DNA of 37,345 nt, from NCBI GenBank assembly GCA_937129345.1, contig CAKZMZ010000161.1, positions 1 through 37,345 of the forward strand, given 5' to 3'. Of the stretch, positions 1-8,793 are shown piece after piece. The position numbers were made by a program, and so were the translations under genes. Within the stretch, counting starts at the first letter, position 1; the number at the start of each line of letters is the position of its first letter. The notes beneath the pieces were generated by a model. That model did not search any database and was not told where the DNA came from. It worked only from the letters and a program-made list of their open reading frames with translations. Source of the stretch: an uncultured Thalassovita sp. (lineage in GTDB: Bacteria > Bacteroidota > Bacteroidia > Cytophagales > Flammeovirgaceae).

Positions 1-78
1 TTTAAAAATCGCTTCATGTTAAATTTTTGATTTTGAGATAAAAGCACTTTAAAAAAAACCTTTTGAAAACTGCATAAA

Positions 79-1005
79 TCATTCAGATGGTTTTTCAAAC
101 TCTTCTCGGCTTACCAAGTAGTTTCTGAGCATGTTTCTGTTCATTCGTACCAGTTCTCCACTTTTTTCTATGATACCGTAAACAGTACTATCATTCGGAT
201 AAACCATTAAGCTATTGTTTCTGCTTTCGTAAAGGTCATTTAAAAGCACTACGCAGAAGGGAGGCGTTTCGCTGAGCGTTTGCTTCAAATTTTCAGCATT
301 TTGTACATACGCATCCACCTCAAAATTCTGATATTGTTGTATATAAGTGTACAATTTGGCAGAGTCTAACCTTTCAACTCTCGCCACTTTGTAGAAAGAA
401 GAATCGAACTTAATGTCCAAATCGTTTTCTGTATCGCCCGTGTAGTCGATTTCTAGGCTCTGTAAAGTTCGCCAAGTAGTGTAAAGTACCCTTTTATCTC
501 GCCATGCTTGTTCATTGATGTTGAACAACTCATAGATGTTGACAAAATAACCCGGAATGTACAAAATATAAGGTTCGTCTTCACTCGCTAACTTGGCATA
601 GGTTTCATCTCCTTTGCCCGCTAGCGAATAGGTCTTTACCAAATTCTCTTCTCCATCATAAATCTCTACCGAAAAATCCGCGTTTTGCAATAAGTTGTTT
701 ACGCTATCTAAACTGGCCTCAGGTACCGGCCTTTTTATCTGCAGCCTACCCAAAACGGCTAGTAAAGATTGCATTCTTGAGGGTTGTACTTGGTAGTTAC
801 CGTTTACCTCCCACTCCTGTGGCCCTGTTTTCTCTAAGGTATTGGTACCTAGTACAATCTTTTCAACTCCTGAGGTATCTTCTAATGTAAAATTTTGCTG
901 CCCGAGCTTAAGGGTGGAACTGCTCCTACTGCTTTGTAAAGAAAAAAGTACAGCAGCCAACAAAGTAACATTGATCGCTATTAATAATTTGATTCTATTC
1001 GTCAT
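79..1005 (-). CDS. DUF4340 domain-containing protein, membrane anchored
   Basis: The 308-residue product has an N-terminal hydrophobic segment (about residues 7-23) after a short basic start, then a soluble, beta-rich region. This matches DUF4340 proteins, which in Bacteroidota and other phyla often accompany gldF/gldG-type ABC transporter genes. The molecular function of the family is not established. The gene starts at ATG 1005 and is divergent from the release factor 3 gene. Any operon partners would lie beyond the left edge, so I cannot tell whether a gldG-like gene follows. The anchor suggests the protein faces the periplasm. The family call rests on overall resemblance and is moderately sure. 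Confidence 0.7.
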   Translation of the reverse strand: MTNRIKLLIAINVTLLAAVLFSLQSSRSSSTLKLGQQNFTLEDTSGVEKIVLGTNTLEKTGPQEWEVNGNYQVQPSRMQSLLAVLGRLQIKRPVPEASLDSVNNLLQNADFSVEIYDGEENLVKTYSLAGKGDETYAKLASEDEPYILYIPGYFVNIYELFNINEQAWRDKRVLYTTWRTLQSLEIDYTGDTENDLDIKFDSSFYKVARVERLDSAKLYTYIQQYQNFEVDAYVQNAENLKQTLSETPPFCVVLLNDLYESRNNSLMVYPNDSTVYGIIEKSGELVRMNRNMLRNYLVSREEFEKPSE

Positions 1006-1328
1006 AGATAAAAAAATTCAAAACCGTTTTATTCGCTTGTACTTCAAAAAATCCTAAGAAAAGACCCTGCTAGAGTGGGCGGTCTTAAGAGCACAAGTAA
1101 ATACATTGCTTACCAAAGAAACTTCTTACTCTTTAGCGACTGTAAATTGAATTATTGTCTCACTAATAGGCAAATTAACAGACACTTTTCTAAATACTAA
1201 AGTTCCCGATCAAAAACTGCATAAAGTAATCATAACGCTAAAAACGCTGTAAATTTCGGCAATTCTATATAAGGCTATATCTTTGCACACTTCAAATAGA
1301 ATAATATCTCAAAGCCAGTAAAAGCTAT
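1006..1328. other. Divergent intergenic region
   Basis: This 323-base AT-rich gap separates the divergent DUF4340 and release factor 3 genes, so it should hold both promoters. A TAnnTTTG element facing right is visible at 1278-1285. I see no comparable element facing left, no hairpin and no convincing small gene. Confidence 0.5.
1278..1285 (+). promoter_or_regulatory. Bacteroidota -7 element upstream of prfC
   Basis: TATCTTTG matches the Bacteroidota sigma-A consensus TAnnTTTG exactly and lies about 43 bases before the prfC ATG. No clear -33 TTTG is visible, so the call rests on the -7 element and its position. Confidence 0.5.
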
Positions 1329-2912
1329 ATGAAATTTAAAGAAGAAATTGACAGGAGGAGAACCTTTGCCATTATTAGCCACCCAGATGCTGGAAAAACC
1401 ACATTAACAGAAAAGTTATTGCTTTTTGGTGGCGCTATTCAAATAGCTGGTGCGGTAAAATCCAATAAGATTAAAAAAACCGCTACCTCCGATTTTATGG
1501 AGATAGAGAAACAAAGAGGTATTTCAGTAGCTACCTCGGTTATGGGCTTTGAGTACAAAGACCTGAAAGTAAATATTTTGGATACGCCAGGTCACCAAGA
1601 CTTTGCAGAAGATACTTTTAGGACACTCACCGCCGTAGACAGCGTGATCGTGGTAATAGACGTAGCAAAAGGCGTAGAGATACAGACCGAAAAATTGGTA
1701 AAAGTCTGCAAAATGAGGGATACACCCATTATTGTATTTATCAATAAACTAGATAGAGTGGGTAAAGATGCTTTTGATCTGATGGATGAGATAGAACAAA
1801 AGCTAGGCCTCTCTGTAATGCCTTTGAGTTGGCCTATTGGCATGGGCAATGAGTTTCAAGGCGTATACAACATATACGAAAAAAAATTGATGCTTTTTAG
1901 GGCGCATGGTAAACAAACCGAAGAAGAGTCCATAGAGTTTACCGACTTAAACGACCCTAGCCTAGAGAAGCACGTTGGAGAACGCGCTGCAGCCACACTA
2001 AGAGAAGAAGTTGAGCTGATTACCGGCATCTATCCAGAATTCAACAGAGAAGAATACCTACATGGCTTGTTAACACCTGTATTTTTTGGCAGCGCCATTA
2101 ATAATTTTGGGGTTAAAGAGCTTCTAGACTGCTTTGTACAAGTAGCGCCCTCTCCTACTCCATCTGCTACTGAAGAGCGCGATATAAAACCTTATGAAGA
2201 ACAATTTAGTGGCTTTGTTTTTAAGATACATGCCAATATAGACCCTAAACATCGCAACAGAATTGCCTTTGTTAAAATATGCTCGGGTAAGTTTGAAAGA
2301 AACAAGAATTACCAACATGTGAGACTGGGTAGGTCCTTCAAGTTTTCCAACCCTACCTCTTTTATGGCGTCGAAAAAAGAGATAGTTGATGAAGCTTTCC
2401 CCGGAGATATTGTGGGTTTGCACGACTCAGGAAACTTTAAAATCGGCGATGTCCTTACCGAAGGGGAAAAACTGAAGTTCAAAGGAATTCCGAGTTTTTC
2501 TCCCGAACAATTTAAGTACATAGAAAATGCCGATCCCATGAAAGCCAAGCAACTGAACAAAGGCATTGACCAATTAATGGATGAAGGCGTGGCCCAACTT
2601 TTTGTCAATTTAAGAAATGGTAGAAAAATTATAGGTACTGTGGGCGCTCTGCAATTTGATGTGATCCAACACAGACTTAAACATGAATACAATGCTTCAT
2701 GCCGTTGGGAGGCCATTAATTTACACAAAGCCTGTTGGTTTACCAGCGACAACAAGGAACAATTAGAAACTTTCGATAATTACAGGGTTCGGTTCATTGC
2801 AGAAGATAAATTTAAGCGCCGAGTATTTTTGACCACCTCAGAATACGAATTGCGCATGGAACAGCAAAACTTTCCAGATATCCAATTCCACTTTACCTCT
2901 GAGTTTTATTGA
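1329..2912 (+). CDS. prfC: Peptide chain release factor 3
   Basis: RF3 is the cytoplasmic class II release factor, a GTPase that removes RF1 or RF2 from the ribosome after peptide release. The 527-residue length is typical. The GTPase motifs are intact: P-loop HPDAGKT (18-24), switch region around QRGISV (71-76), DTPGH (85-89) and NKLD (139-142). Domain II and the RF3 C-terminal domain follow, including the stretch VGALQFDV that is typical of RF3. The HPDAGKT form of the P-loop separates it from EF-G. It starts at ATG 1329 after a TAnnTTTG promoter and appears monocistronic, with a 282-base gap before the next gene. Confidence 0.97.
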   Translation: MKFKEEIDRRRTFAIISHPDAGKTTLTEKLLLFGGAIQIAGAVKSNKIKKTATSDFMEIEKQRGISVATSVMGFEYKDLKVNILDTPGHQDFAEDTFRTLTAVDSVIVVIDVAKGVEIQTEKLVKVCKMRDTPIIVFINKLDRVGKDAFDLMDEIEQKLGLSVMPLSWPIGMGNEFQGVYNIYEKKLMLFRAHGKQTEEESIEFTDLNDPSLEKHVGERAAATLREEVELITGIYPEFNREEYLHGLLTPVFFGSAINNFGVKELLDCFVQVAPSPTPSATEERDIKPYEEQFSGFVFKIHANIDPKHRNRIAFVKICSGKFERNKNYQHVRLGRSFKFSNPTSFMASKKEIVDEAFPGDIVGLHDSGNFKIGDVLTEGEKLKFKGIPSFSPEQFKYIENADPMKAKQLNKGIDQLMDEGVAQLFVNLRNGRKIIGTVGALQFDVIQHRLKHEYNASCRWEAINLHKACWFTSDNKEQLETFDNYRVRFIAEDKFKRRVFLTTSEYELRMEQQNFPDIQFHFTSEFY

Positions 2913-3168
2913 AATCGGTACATTTTAAGTTGAAAGTTTTCTTACCGAAGAATGGCATTATAAAAGATATCTTTTACAGTAAAATCGTTTTCACAAAAAC
3001 CGGAGAGTAAGCAACCAACATCACCCTAGAATGATCTAGAAAAATCGGAACAGCTTGGTTTTTTACAACTAAAAACTGCAAAGTGCTTTTGTACACACTG
3101 CTTTTTACTAGTAAAAGCGTTCGGAGCAGTTTCACAACAAATTCTATCACATTTTGTATGGTGTTTAG

Positions 3169-3176
3169 TAGATTTG
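3169..3176 (+). promoter_or_regulatory. Bacteroidota -7 element upstream of the eboA-like gene
   Basis: TAGATTTG fits TAnnTTTG and ends 18 bases before ATG 3195. It overlaps a possible TTG start at 3174, which argues that translation begins at the ATG instead. The leader would be only about 12 bases. Confidence 0.5.
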
Positions 3177-3194
3177 ACAAAAAGCGTCTGTAAT

Positions 3195-4151
3195 ATGAGC
3201 GAAATTAAATTTCAAGCCAACTTAACCGAAACACATCAATATCTAAGGTCACTTTTACTCGAAAGATGCAGCCAAAAATCAATAGATTGGTTGGATAGCA
3301 AGACGGAAATCCTTGAAAAAAATTACGAAGAAAAAAAGTTATTCATGTTCTTTAGCATGGCCTCTCGCTTCTTTGAAAAGAAACAATTAGCCATGAGCAG
3401 TCTCGAAAAAGAACAAGCTTCTGCCATAAGACAAGGATTCGCCCCTTCTTCTTGGGATGCTTTACAAACCGCTCGAACCATACTTTTACTGTCTATTCCC
3501 TATGCAGACTTTGAACAACAAGTAAAAACCCTAGACACACTTTTTGAGTCTGCAGATGTTGCTGAGTTAGTTGCTTTATACGCTGCTTTGCCTTTGCTAC
3601 CAAATCCTGTTATCCACATCAAAAGAGCGGCTGAGGGTATTAGGACCAACATGACCATAGTTTTAGATGCCGTAGCACTCAACAATCCATTCCCCAGTGA
3701 GTATTTTGACGAGATATCTTGGAACCAACTCGTTTTAAAGAGCATTTTTACCGAAAGGCCAGTTTACCAAATTTACAACGCAGATACTCGGGCCAATGAA
3801 AGATTGGCCGCTACCCTTTCTGATTACGCCCATGAAAGATGGGCAGCAGGTAGAGCGGTTACGCCAGAGCTTTGGCGTTTTACAGGTCAATTTGCTAATG
3901 AGACCTTATTGGCAGATTATCAAAAGCTTTTTGAAAGCGGCAGCCCACTTGAAAAAAATGCAGCTTTATTGGCTTGTGAAGAGGCCAATACTGAGCAATC
4001 CAATCAATTACTTGAAACATTTAAGCCCAAGGTACAAAAGCTTTTAAACAGCTGGGATGAACTGGGGAAAGCTTACCAAGCAGAGAAAGGCCCCTTACCC
4101 AGTGGCTACCAGCAAGCAGGCAGTGGTGTTTCTAAACCAGACGAGAATTAA
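3195..4151 (+). CDS. EboA domain-containing protein
   Basis: The 318-residue protein resembles EboA, the first member of the ebo cluster known from cyanobacteria, Bacteroidota and, by transfer, eustigmatophyte algae. The biochemical role of EboA is unknown; in cyanobacteria the cluster has been linked to handling or export of a secondary-metabolite precursor. The sequence is alpha-helical throughout, with no signal peptide and no membrane segment, so it is probably cytoplasmic. I place the start at ATG 3195 because the TTG at 3174 lies inside a promoter-like element. A TatD-family hydrolase starts 21 bases downstream, matching the eboA-eboB order. The usual partners after that (a UbiA prenyltransferase and others) are absent here. 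Confidence 0.75.
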   Translation: MSEIKFQANLTETHQYLRSLLLERCSQKSIDWLDSKTEILEKNYEEKKLFMFFSMASRFFEKKQLAMSSLEKEQASAIRQGFAPSSWDALQTARTILLLSIPYADFEQQVKTLDTLFESADVAELVALYAALPLLPNPVIHIKRAAEGIRTNMTIVLDAVALNNPFPSEYFDEISWNQLVLKSIFTERPVYQIYNADTRANERLAATLSDYAHERWAAGRAVTPELWRFTGQFANETLLADYQKLFESGSPLEKNAALLACEEANTEQSNQLLETFKPKVQKLLNSWDELGKAYQAEKGPLPSGYQQAGSGVSKPDEN

Positions 4152-4172
4152 ACTAAAACCAGAAAATTGAAT

Positions 4173-5093
4173 ATGGAAAATATCAAGAACATGAGGTTCA
4201 TCGACTCACACATCCACATGACCTCTAGAACAACCGACGATTATGAAAGAATGGCTGCCGCAGGCATTGTAGCCATTATTGAACCCTCTTTTTGGCTAGG
4301 CCAACCAAGAACCGAAGTTGGCACTTTTAAAGATTACTTTAGTAGCTTAATTGGTTGGGAGCGCTTTAGGGCGGCACAATTTGGTATCAAACATTATTGT
4401 ACCATTGGGCTCAACTCTAAAGAAGCCAATAACGAAAAGTTGGCAGAACAAGTAATGGAGTTATTGCCACTTTATGCTTGTAAAGAAGGCGTTGTTGGCA
4501 TAGGTGAAATAGGCTATGACGATCAAACTCCCGCTGAAGATAAATTTTTTAGGCAACAGTTAGAGTTGGCAAAAGAGTTAGATTTGCCCGTTCAGATACA
4601 TACGCCACATAGAGACAAAAAGAAAGGCACTTCTCGCAGTATGGATGTCTGCGAAGAGCATGGGCTAGACCCTTCTATGGTGGTTATAGACCACAATAAT
4701 GAAGAAACGGTTAAAGAAGTTTTAGACAGAGGTTTTTGGGCAGCTTTCACCATTTATCCCAATACAAAAATGGGCAATGAAAGAATGGCCGCAGTGGTAA
4801 AGCAATATGGCCCTGAAAGGATTATCGTAGACAGTTCGGCAGATTGGGGTGTAAGCGATCCACTTTCTGTACCTAAAACAGCCTCTTTAATGTTAGAGCG
4901 CGGCATTCCGCAAGAACATGTTAGGTTAACCTGTTACCAAAATGCTTTAGATATCTACAGTACAAGCGGACAAATGAAAGAGAGTGATTGGATGGAAAGA
5001 AAGCCCATAGATCAGCGTACTTTGTACAATGATAATTCTGTATTGAGAGGTCAGTCACCTAAGGTAGAAGATACTTCTAATATTGTTAAGTAA
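4173..5093 (+). CDS. TatD family metal-dependent hydrolase (EboB-like)
   Basis: This is a 306-residue amidohydrolase-fold TIM barrel. The TatD ligands are visible: H13 and H15 in DSHIHM, E112 in GEIGYDD, H143 in QIHTPH, H174 in IDHNNE and D220 in VDSSADWG. Family members bind two metals and hydrolyse phosphoester or related bonds; TatD itself is a nuclease. The insert around FWLGQPRTEVGTFKDYF and the pairing with an EboA-type gene point to the EboB branch, whose substrate is unknown. The start is ATG 4173; a TTG six bases upstream is a weaker choice. It is probably cotranscribed with eboA and ends 12 bases before the convergent transglutaminase-like gene. Confidence 0.85.
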   Translation: MENIKNMRFIDSHIHMTSRTTDDYERMAAAGIVAIIEPSFWLGQPRTEVGTFKDYFSSLIGWERFRAAQFGIKHYCTIGLNSKEANNEKLAEQVMELLPLYACKEGVVGIGEIGYDDQTPAEDKFFRQQLELAKELDLPVQIHTPHRDKKKGTSRSMDVCEEHGLDPSMVVIDHNNEETVKEVLDRGFWAAFTIYPNTKMGNERMAAVVKQYGPERIIVDSSADWGVSDPLSVPKTASLMLERGIPQEHVRLTCYQNALDIYSTSGQMKESDWMERKPIDQRTLYNDNSVLRGQSPKVEDTSNIVK

Positions 5094-5105
5094 GCCAAAG
5101 AACTT

Positions 5106-5939
5106 TTACTCAAACACACCGAGTATTTGGCCTATATCATGGGTTTTATTGTTTTCACCTTTTTTGGTATAGGCCACTACTAAGTTTCTTAGAATCCTTT
5201 TTACAATATCCACATTATTGCAGGGCTCGTAATATTCTGGTTTCTTCTCTATTTTTAGTTGCCCAATATAATTGTCTATATCTGCCTTAGAAAAAATAAG
5301 TCCTTTGTTAAAAGCATTGATATAAAATTGAAAACGGCTGTTCTTGTAGGTTAAAATGAAGAGATTGGGTAGGTTTACACCATAAACTGGCAGCTTTAAT
5401 TTTTTTGCTACCAACATATAAATGATACAAAGACTGATAGGATTCCCTTTTCTATTAAAGAGAACATCGTTGATCATAGAGTTTTCAGGGTCGTGAAAGT
5501 TTTGTGTATCAGCCTTAAAATTGAGTTTTTTGAAAATGATGCTGTTCAAAACTTTTACTTGGTCGAAGGGATGCATGTCATATCTAAAATCCAACCAAGC
5601 CTCGTAATATATCTGCTCAAGTTCTTTATAGATTGATTCATAAGTCAGGCTGGGATATTCGTAAGAAGCAATTATCCAAAGTGCTTTTAATAAATCTTGG
5701 TTTTCACTTTCAACCCATGCTTTTAGTTTAGAGAGTATGTCATCGTAGTTCATATCCTTTAAGAGCAATTGCAAACGCTCTCTGACCAAAGGATTGTCCG
5801 TCTCTCTCAGTTCTTCTTGCAAAAAAGGAATGATGGACCTGCCATACGATACAATCTTTTCAGTTACATGATTGATAACACTTTTATCTTCGTCGTCTAT
5901 TAAAGAAATTAATGCCTTCAGTTCTTTTTGGTCTATCAT
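5106..5939 (-). CDS. Transglutaminase-like (SirB1/Transglut_core2) family protein
   Basis: The 277-residue protein has a helical, HEAT-like N-terminal third (about residues 1-75) followed by a SirB1-type transglutaminase-like domain. The diagnostic stretch is GNPISLCIIYMLVAKKLKLP, followed by GVNLPNLFIL. The Cys in SLCIIY may sit at the nucleophile position, but the position where many relatives carry a His near the FIL strand holds Asn-Leu, so catalysis is uncertain. There is no signal peptide. It starts at ATG 5939. Related proteins are common in Bacteroidota and lack an established role. The next upstream gene on the same strand is the SiaC-like gene, 145 bases away. Confidence 0.8.
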   Translation of the reverse strand: MIDQKELKALISLIDDEDKSVINHVTEKIVSYGRSIIPFLQEELRETDNPLVRERLQLLLKDMNYDDILSKLKAWVESENQDLLKALWIIASYEYPSLTYESIYKELEQIYYEAWLDFRYDMHPFDQVKVLNSIIFKKLNFKADTQNFHDPENSMINDVLFNRKGNPISLCIIYMLVAKKLKLPVYGVNLPNLFILTYKNSRFQFYINAFNKGLIFSKADIDNYIGQLKIEKKPEYYEPCNNVDIVKRILRNLVVAYTKKGENNKTHDIGQILGVFE

Positions 5940-6084
5940 TACAGGCTATTTATTTTTAAAATTTTCTGGTTTTCTATAAAAATAAAAACTCAGCTACTTC
6001 ACAAATGATGGCACATTGTTAAAACTGTTCCTTCTACTAAAATAAGAAACATATTCGACTGCCTAAGAATAATGCAGGCATAAG

Positions 6085-6453
6085 TTAATAAGTTTCGAAT
6101 TGTATAGGCAGCGAAACGATTTGTTTGTAATCTTCGCCTGAGTCTAACATATCTTCATCATCTTCTTCGTAAAACCATTTTACCGATATTTTTTTATCGT
6201 TTTGCTTTTCAAGGATTTTTAATATCTCTAGAATACATTTAGAAGAGCTTGTATTAAAATATTCCAATTTAAACTCCACTACTGCCTGATCGCTACCACT
6301 TTGCTGAAATTGCTCTAACCACTCATAAATCGGGCTGTAAAAACTGTAGGCATCTTCTGGTATGGATCTACCCTCAATAATTAAATGCCCTTTTAAAGCA
6401 TCGAAATGAATACGTGGTGTTTTTATGGTTTTTTCTAGAAATAGACCTCTCAT
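6085..6453 (-). CDS. SiaC family (DUF1987) regulatory phosphoprotein
   Basis: This 122-residue protein matches the DUF1987/SiaC family. The signature YFNTSSSK is present, with Thr at residue 68, the equivalent of the Thr that the kinase SiaB phosphorylates and the phosphatase SiaA dephosphorylates in Pseudomonas aeruginosa SiaC. There SiaC controls the diguanylate cyclase SiaD. The fold is STAS-like and cytoplasmic. No SiaA, SiaB or GGDEF gene lies nearby, so its partners must be encoded elsewhere or differ. It starts at ATG 6453. The family call is strong; the pathway role is inferred from the family only. Confidence 0.85.
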   Translation of the reverse strand: MRGLFLEKTIKTPRIHFDALKGHLIIEGRSIPEDAYSFYSPIYEWLEQFQQSGSDQAVVEFKLEYFNTSSSKCILEILKILEKQNDKKISVKWFYEEDDEDMLDSGEDYKQIVSLPIQFETY

Positions 6454-6645
6454 TGTTAAATCATTTGTGTAATCAACTTTTGGCTTTTAACGGAATAATT
6501 TTTTAAATAGCATGAATCCATCTGCCTCATAGAACTAACTAATATCTTAGATGTAATATGATTTTTCGCTTTTAGGGTATTAAGCACTGTTGATGAGGCT
6601 TTAAATATTGAATGAAATTAGTTTGGGGTAAGTCAATTAGAAACT

Positions 6646-7659
6646 ATGTCATTAAAATACAATTTTTTAAAGGAGTTACTGGCCATAGATTCTCCCTCTG
6701 GCTTTACAAAAAATGCAGCAGCATACATACATAAAGCAATTGCAGAAACGGGCTATAAACCGACCTATACAAACAAAGGAGCGGTAAAGGTAGCCTTGGG
6801 TAAAAAACCTACACTTGCCTTGGCTGCACACCTGGATACGCTGGGCGCCGTTGTCTCACAAGTTAAAGCTGATGGCACGCTCCGTTTTTCCAAAATAGGT
6901 GGGCTACAACTCAATAGTGCCGAGGGTTCTTATGTGCGGATCTACACTGCAGATAAAAAAATCTACTCAGGTACCATTTTAATGGATAACCCGGCTGCAC
7001 ATGTAAATAAAGACCTTGACCACAACAACAGAAGCATAGAAAACCTGCACATAAAAATAGATGAAGAAGTTTTTGAACAGGAGGATGTGGCAGACTTGGG
7101 AATAGCCGTTGGCGATTTTGTATGCCTTTATACACACTTCGAAGAAACGGAAAGCGGCTTCTTTAAATCGCGTTTTCTTGACAATAAAGCTGGCTGCTTT
7201 ATACTCTATGAAGTAGCCAAACATTTTGCAAAAAGCAGCAAAGATTTACCTGTAGAACTGTTTTTCTCTAACTATGAAGAAGTAGGCCACGGCGCTACAT
7301 CTGGTTTTGACCCCAATATTAAAGAATTGTTGGTAATTGACATGGGTGTAGTGGGCGACGGCTGCCAAGGCAGTGAGTTTACCTGCTCCATTTGTGCTAA
7401 AGACTCTACTGGCCCTTATGACTATGAAATGAAGACCAAATTGGTAAGACTTGCCCAAGAAAAAGAAATATCTGCAGTTACTGATGTCTTCCCTTTTTAT
7501 GGGTCAGACGGGTCTGCTGCTTTAAGGGCTGGCAATAATTTTAGGGTCGCGCTCATTGGCCCCGGTGTTGCTGCTTCACATGGCAACGAACGCACACACA
7601 AAAAAGCCATCGAAGCCACAATCGATTTATGTATCGCCTATATTGAAGAATACCTTTAA
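6646..7659 (+). CDS. M42 family metallopeptidase (aminopeptidase/glucanase type)
   Basis: The 337-residue protein fits the M42 (FrvX/YsdC) co-catalytic metallopeptidases, which are cytoplasmic, often dodecameric, aminopeptidases. The metal ligands can be read: H62 and D64 in AAHLDTLG, D179 in FLDNKAGC, the EE pair at 211-212 in NYEEVGHG, D232 in IDMG and H312 or H318 near the end. The stretch DNPAAHVNKD (114-123) belongs to the insertion domain typical of M42. Start is ATG 6646. It stands alone between a divergent SiaC-like gene and a 305-base gap. Substrate cannot be read from sequence. Confidence 0.9.
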   Translation: MSLKYNFLKELLAIDSPSGFTKNAAAYIHKAIAETGYKPTYTNKGAVKVALGKKPTLALAAHLDTLGAVVSQVKADGTLRFSKIGGLQLNSAEGSYVRIYTADKKIYSGTILMDNPAAHVNKDLDHNNRSIENLHIKIDEEVFEQEDVADLGIAVGDFVCLYTHFEETESGFFKSRFLDNKAGCFILYEVAKHFAKSSKDLPVELFFSNYEEVGHGATSGFDPNIKELLVIDMGVVGDGCQGSEFTCSICAKDSTGPYDYEMKTKLVRLAQEKEISAVTDVFPFYGSDGSAALRAGNNFRVALIGPGVAASHGNERTHKKAIEATIDLCIAYIEEYL

Positions 7660-7964
7660 AGACCGTGCTTGATCAGTAGTTTAAATTGACTTTTTTAAAA
7701 TGCCCCGAAACAATGAGGGGTACTCGATTGTCAGAATAGTATTGCTAAACCCTAAAATTCTTTTTGATCCCAATGCGCATTATCTCCTGCACAATCTGAA
7801 AATGCGGTATTGAAAAGGCTTTTTTCATGTATTTACCAAACTTGTTGGTATTTTTAATATTTGAATCTGCACAAAAAGTGGGAAAAGTAAAAGTAAGATT
7901 ATAAATTTAGATATAACCCTACGGTGATACACTGTATTGAATAGTAGTAGCAGTCAAATTTGAT
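7660..7964. other. Intergenic region with a weak hairpin
   Basis: No gene is visible in these 305 bases. A 6-bp hairpin TACCAA/TTGGTA at 7834-7850, followed by five T, could be a weak terminator on the plus strand, although it is far (about 175 bases) from the M42 stop. A short GC-rich repeat pair (CCCC/GGGG, near 7700-7720) is too weak to call. Confidence 0.35.
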
Positions 7965-8705
7965 ATGAAGAGAATCTCGATTTTTGCAATATTGATGCTG
8001 ATGAGCTTTTATGGCTTTTCGCAAAAAAAATTCAGCCATTTGTACCCAGGCTATTTTGGAAATGGCTCATCGAGCGAACCCACCGGTTTAAGAGTTGGAA
8101 TCAGAGCAGGCATTGCTCAAACCGATATTACTAGGCAGTTGCTTGTTAATCCGAATTTAGAAGATAGCTACGAAGGTATTTTCAAGCCTAATTTAGGGTT
8201 AATGTTGCAATATGGTTTTTCGCCCAGTTTTATTTTGAGCAGCGGATTAGATTACAGCCCTATGGCCGTAAATTACGAGACAGTTTCTCCCTCAGAAAAT
8301 ACCGTTACCCAAACCAGAAGAAACTACCTACAGATTCCACTACTGCTACATGGCACGCTACGCAAGGGAGAATACAAGCCTTATCCTGCACTTTATGGCG
8401 GTGCTGCACTAGGATATCTACTAAGCGCCGAAAGGGATTTTGAAAGTTTCCCTTTAAATGAAAGCCAAGAGGGTTTTAGTGAATATGATAAAAATGTAAT
8501 GGATAACTACAACCGCTTAGACTATGGCGTTGTAGCTGGAGTTTCCTACTATATTCCTTTCCAGACCTATTATCAGATAATGATTGATTTAAAAGGCTAC
8601 TTGGGTTTGGCAAACATCAATAATTTTCCATCTGATGCTACAGATCAACCTTTTACGGTAAACCAAAGCATTTCGATTTCTGTAGGTTTGCTCTGGGGCA
8701 GGTAA
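7965..8705 (+). CDS. Outer membrane beta-barrel protein (porin family)
   Basis: The 246-residue product starts with a clear Sec signal peptide (hydrophobic residues 4-17, likely cleavage after the GFS region near residue 19). The rest alternates in beta strands with a typical opening LRVGIRAGIAQTD and a final strand INSVSV-like ending in Trp-Gly-Arg (SISVGLLWGR), as in OMP_b-brl_2 proteins of Bacteroidota. Such barrels sit in the outer membrane; the ligand is unknown. ATG 7965 is the only start that gives a signal peptide. It is followed 88 bases later by the glycosyltransferase run and may be independent of it. Confidence 0.8.
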   Translation: MKRISIFAILMLMSFYGFSQKKFSHLYPGYFGNGSSSEPTGLRVGIRAGIAQTDITRQLLVNPNLEDSYEGIFKPNLGLMLQYGFSPSFILSSGLDYSPMAVNYETVSPSENTVTQTRRNYLQIPLLLHGTLRKGEYKPYPALYGGAALGYLLSAERDFESFPLNESQEGFSEYDKNVMDNYNRLDYGVVAGVSYYIPFQTYYQIMIDLKGYLGLANINNFPSDATDQPFTVNQSISISVGLLWGR

Positions 8706-8783
8706 TATTATCTGCAACGAGCAATACCTGTACTTTTTTAGTGCCGTTATAAATGCTAGGTCAAACATCATTTTTTAAACTTG

Positions 8784-8788
8784 AAAGG
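8784..8788 (+). promoter_or_regulatory. Possible Shine-Dalgarno before a TTG start
   Basis: The bases AAAGG lie 5 bases upstream of TTG 8794. Only five codons separate TTG from an in-frame stop (TGA at 8782), so the motif helps decide the start of the glycosyltransferase gene. Confidence 0.45.
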
Positions 8789-8793
8789 CTATT

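Noticed and set aside
2974-3180. 68-codon minus-strand frame upstream of the eboA-like gene
   Set aside because: Its composition looks non-coding, it has no recognised family and it overlaps the promoter region.
3174-3194. TTG start for the eboA-like gene
   Set aside because: It lies within a TAnnTTTG promoter element and adds residues without support; ATG 3195 fits better.
3608-3618. DnaA-box-like TTATCCACA
   Set aside because: A single copy inside the eboA-like coding sequence, with no cluster or AT-rich unwinding region, is not an origin.
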